5,937 nucleotides of DNA. It comes from Gallionellaceae bacterium. Its GTDB lineage: Bacteria; Pseudomonadota; Gammaproteobacteria; Burkholderiales; Gallionellaceae. The stretch covers positions 1-5,937 of the forward strand of contig JAKFXW010000172.1 in assembly GCA_021731185.1 (NCBI GenBank), read 5' to 3'. This document shows positions 5,139 to 5,937 of this stretch, piece by piece; positions within the stretch are counted from its first letter, which is position 1; every line of letters begins with the position of its first letter. Under the pieces are notes generated by a model, which made no database searches, was not told the DNA's origin, and saw only the letters and a list, made by a program, of their open reading frames with translations. The position numbers were made by a program, and so were the translations under genes.

Positions 5139-5357
5139 GGAATGTCCAGTTTTCTTGCTTCATGGCAATGAAATCTATTTTTCAAATGACCGTTATGTGG
5201 CAGTGTAATATGATGTCCATCAGTCAAGTGTCGGCCATAATCGGCCCGTGGTAATAGTCTGCTTTGGAGTGACGAATCTTGATGCCATGAAACCCCGCAA
5301 ACTAGCCTGAACCGTGCTTCAAGTTTCTGTAAAACAGGAATTCAACACTTGTTGCAT

Positions 5358-5937
5358 TTACGCTGTCGGCTGTTCGTTCCCCACTGATGCCATCACCGCA
5401 TCCAGCGCTTCCGTAAGTTCATTGATCTTGATGGGCTTGGTGAGATAGCGGAAGAATCCGGCCTCCAGCCCCTGCTCGATGTCGCACAGCATGGCATTGG
5501 CGCTGAGGGCGATAATGGGAATATGTTTCGTTGCCGGGTCTTTACGCAGGAGAATCATCGCTTCTATCCCGCTGATGCCGGGCAGATTGATGTCCATCAG
5601 GATAATATCCGGCTGTTGCTCTCGCGCAAGTGCTATACCCTGGGCTCCATCGTGTGCGCTTAACATGCGTATGTTGGGGTGATCCTCAATTATGTGCTCG
5701 ACCAGCATCAGGTTAGCCGGATTGTCTTCCACATACAGCAGGGTGTAGCGTGCCGCATTCCCTTTATGTTGCGAAACAAATTCTTCGGGAAGTTTAATTA
5801 CAGCAGCAGGCTGTGACGCAATGTCCCGATCCAGTTCGATCCAGAATTCGCTGCCCACGCCGACGGTGCTTTCCACACCGATAGTTCCGCCCATTATTTC
5901 AACCAATTTCTTGCTCACTGCCAAGCCGATGCCAGTT
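5358..5937 (-). CDS. C-terminal part of a hybrid sensor histidine kinase with receiver domain
   Basis: The frame is open from the right edge to a TAA at 5358-5360; about 193 codons are present and the start lies outside the window. It opens with the last part of a HATPase_c domain, showing the G2 box TGIGLAVSKKLVEIMGG and the closing GSEFWIEL. After a linker of about 25 residues comes a complete receiver domain. Counting from the TTG-encoded Leu at 5924-5922, it has the acidic pair Glu66-Asp67 (YVEDNPAN), phospho-acceptor Asp111 (ILMDINLPG), Ser141 (ALSAN) and Lys163 (LTKPIK), so it should be able to receive a phosphoryl group. The protein ends soon after the receiver, with no DNA-binding or phosphotransfer domain, so it presumably passes the signal to another protein. 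The sensory part is not visible and the stimulus cannot be inferred. It runs convergently to pst, is about 1 kb away, and nothing shows that it regulates phosphate uptake. Confidence 0.93.
   Translation of the reverse strand, partial: TGIGLAVSKKLVEIMGGTIGVESTVGVGSEFWIELDRDIASQPAAVIKLPEEFVSQHKGNAARYTLLYVEDNPANLMLVEHIIEDHPNIRMLSAHDGAQGIALAREQQPDIILMDINLPGISGIEAMILLRKDPATKHIPIIALSANAMLCDIEQGLEAGFFRYLTKPIKINELTEALDAVMASVGNEQPTA

Larger units (their letters stand above)
4365..5357. other. Gene-free, repeat-rich stretch between convergent genes
   Basis: About 1 kb separates the end of pstB (+) from the end of the kinase gene (-). No open frame on either strand resembles a known protein. The - strand frames at 4649-4891 and 4966-5163 run through repeats, lack a plausible family and look fortuitous. 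The stretch holds a 36-codon ORF, several hairpins, two palindromic repeat types and a 215-bp MITE-like element, each listed separately. No strong terminator follows pstB directly. In 4365-4460 I see a TTGAATTTCAA palindrome (4415-4425) and CGTTTC/GAAACG arms (4435-4440, 4456-4461). In 5139-5357 I see only weak hairpins, for example TTTCTGT/ACAGGAA at 5324-5340. Confidence 0.75.

Noticed and set aside
4966..5163. 65-codon ORF on the - strand
   Set aside because: It crosses the right boundary of the MITE-like element and the hairpin cluster and shows no recognisable domain.
5186..5254. 22-codon ORF on the + strand
   Set aside because: No ribosome site, no recognisable sequence and a length expected by chance.
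5324..5340. Terminator for the kinase gene (TTTCTGT/ACAGGAA)
   Set aside because: Short A/T-rich stem with one wobble and no T-tract on the - strand.

Overview
The window carries a high-affinity phosphate uptake operon, pstS-pstC-pstA-pstB, on the + strand (566-4364). It is flanked by the tail of an unrecognised small membrane protein gene (1-323, +) and by the 3' end of a hybrid sensor kinase gene (5358-5937, - strand). Protein sequence, intermediate base composition and the style of the intergenic repeats suggest a Gram-negative proteobacterium, probably a betaproteobacterium (Nitrosomonadales/Gallionellaceae-like). That placement is by impression and was not tested.

Control region (324-565): an 18-bp PhoB-type box at 448-465 is followed, after exactly 10 bases, by a good -10 hexamer (TATGAT, 476-481). 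This is the spacing of classical PhoB-activated promoters, so the operon is predicted to be induced by phosphate starvation. A 17-bp palindrome sits one helical step upstream, and its 19-bp core recurs perfectly near 4.7 kb. The pstS start is best placed at 566, where there is a Shine-Dalgarno sequence and a normal signal peptide begins.

Operon: the periplasmic binding protein (PstS) is made first. A strong Rho-independent terminator (1703-1735) then separates it from pstC, probably keeping PstS in excess over the membrane complex. A perfect TATAAT lies just before this terminator. PstC and PstA form the inner-membrane channel and PstB is the ATPase. pstC, pstA and pstB are packed with 3- and 6-base gaps. 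No phoU, phoB or phoR follows within the window.

Gene-free stretch (4365-5357, about 1 kb): this is the least ordinary part. It holds a 36-codon ORF with an excellent Shine-Dalgarno sequence, a long bulged hairpin with a GUAA tetraloop, the second copy of the 19-bp palindrome next to a REP-like sequence, and a possible three-way-junction fold. It also contains a 215-bp MITE-like element with perfect 19-bp terminal inverted repeats; both ends carry a subterminal 7-bp hairpin whose stem sequence differs while its pairing is kept. I see no transposase gene. The stretch looks like a landing zone for small non-autonomous repeats between two convergent transcription units.

No tRNA, rRNA or CRISPR array was seen. 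The most worthwhile unexplained signals are the 215-bp element with paired end-hairpins, the small ORF plus hairpin, and the promoter/terminator pair between pstS and pstC.
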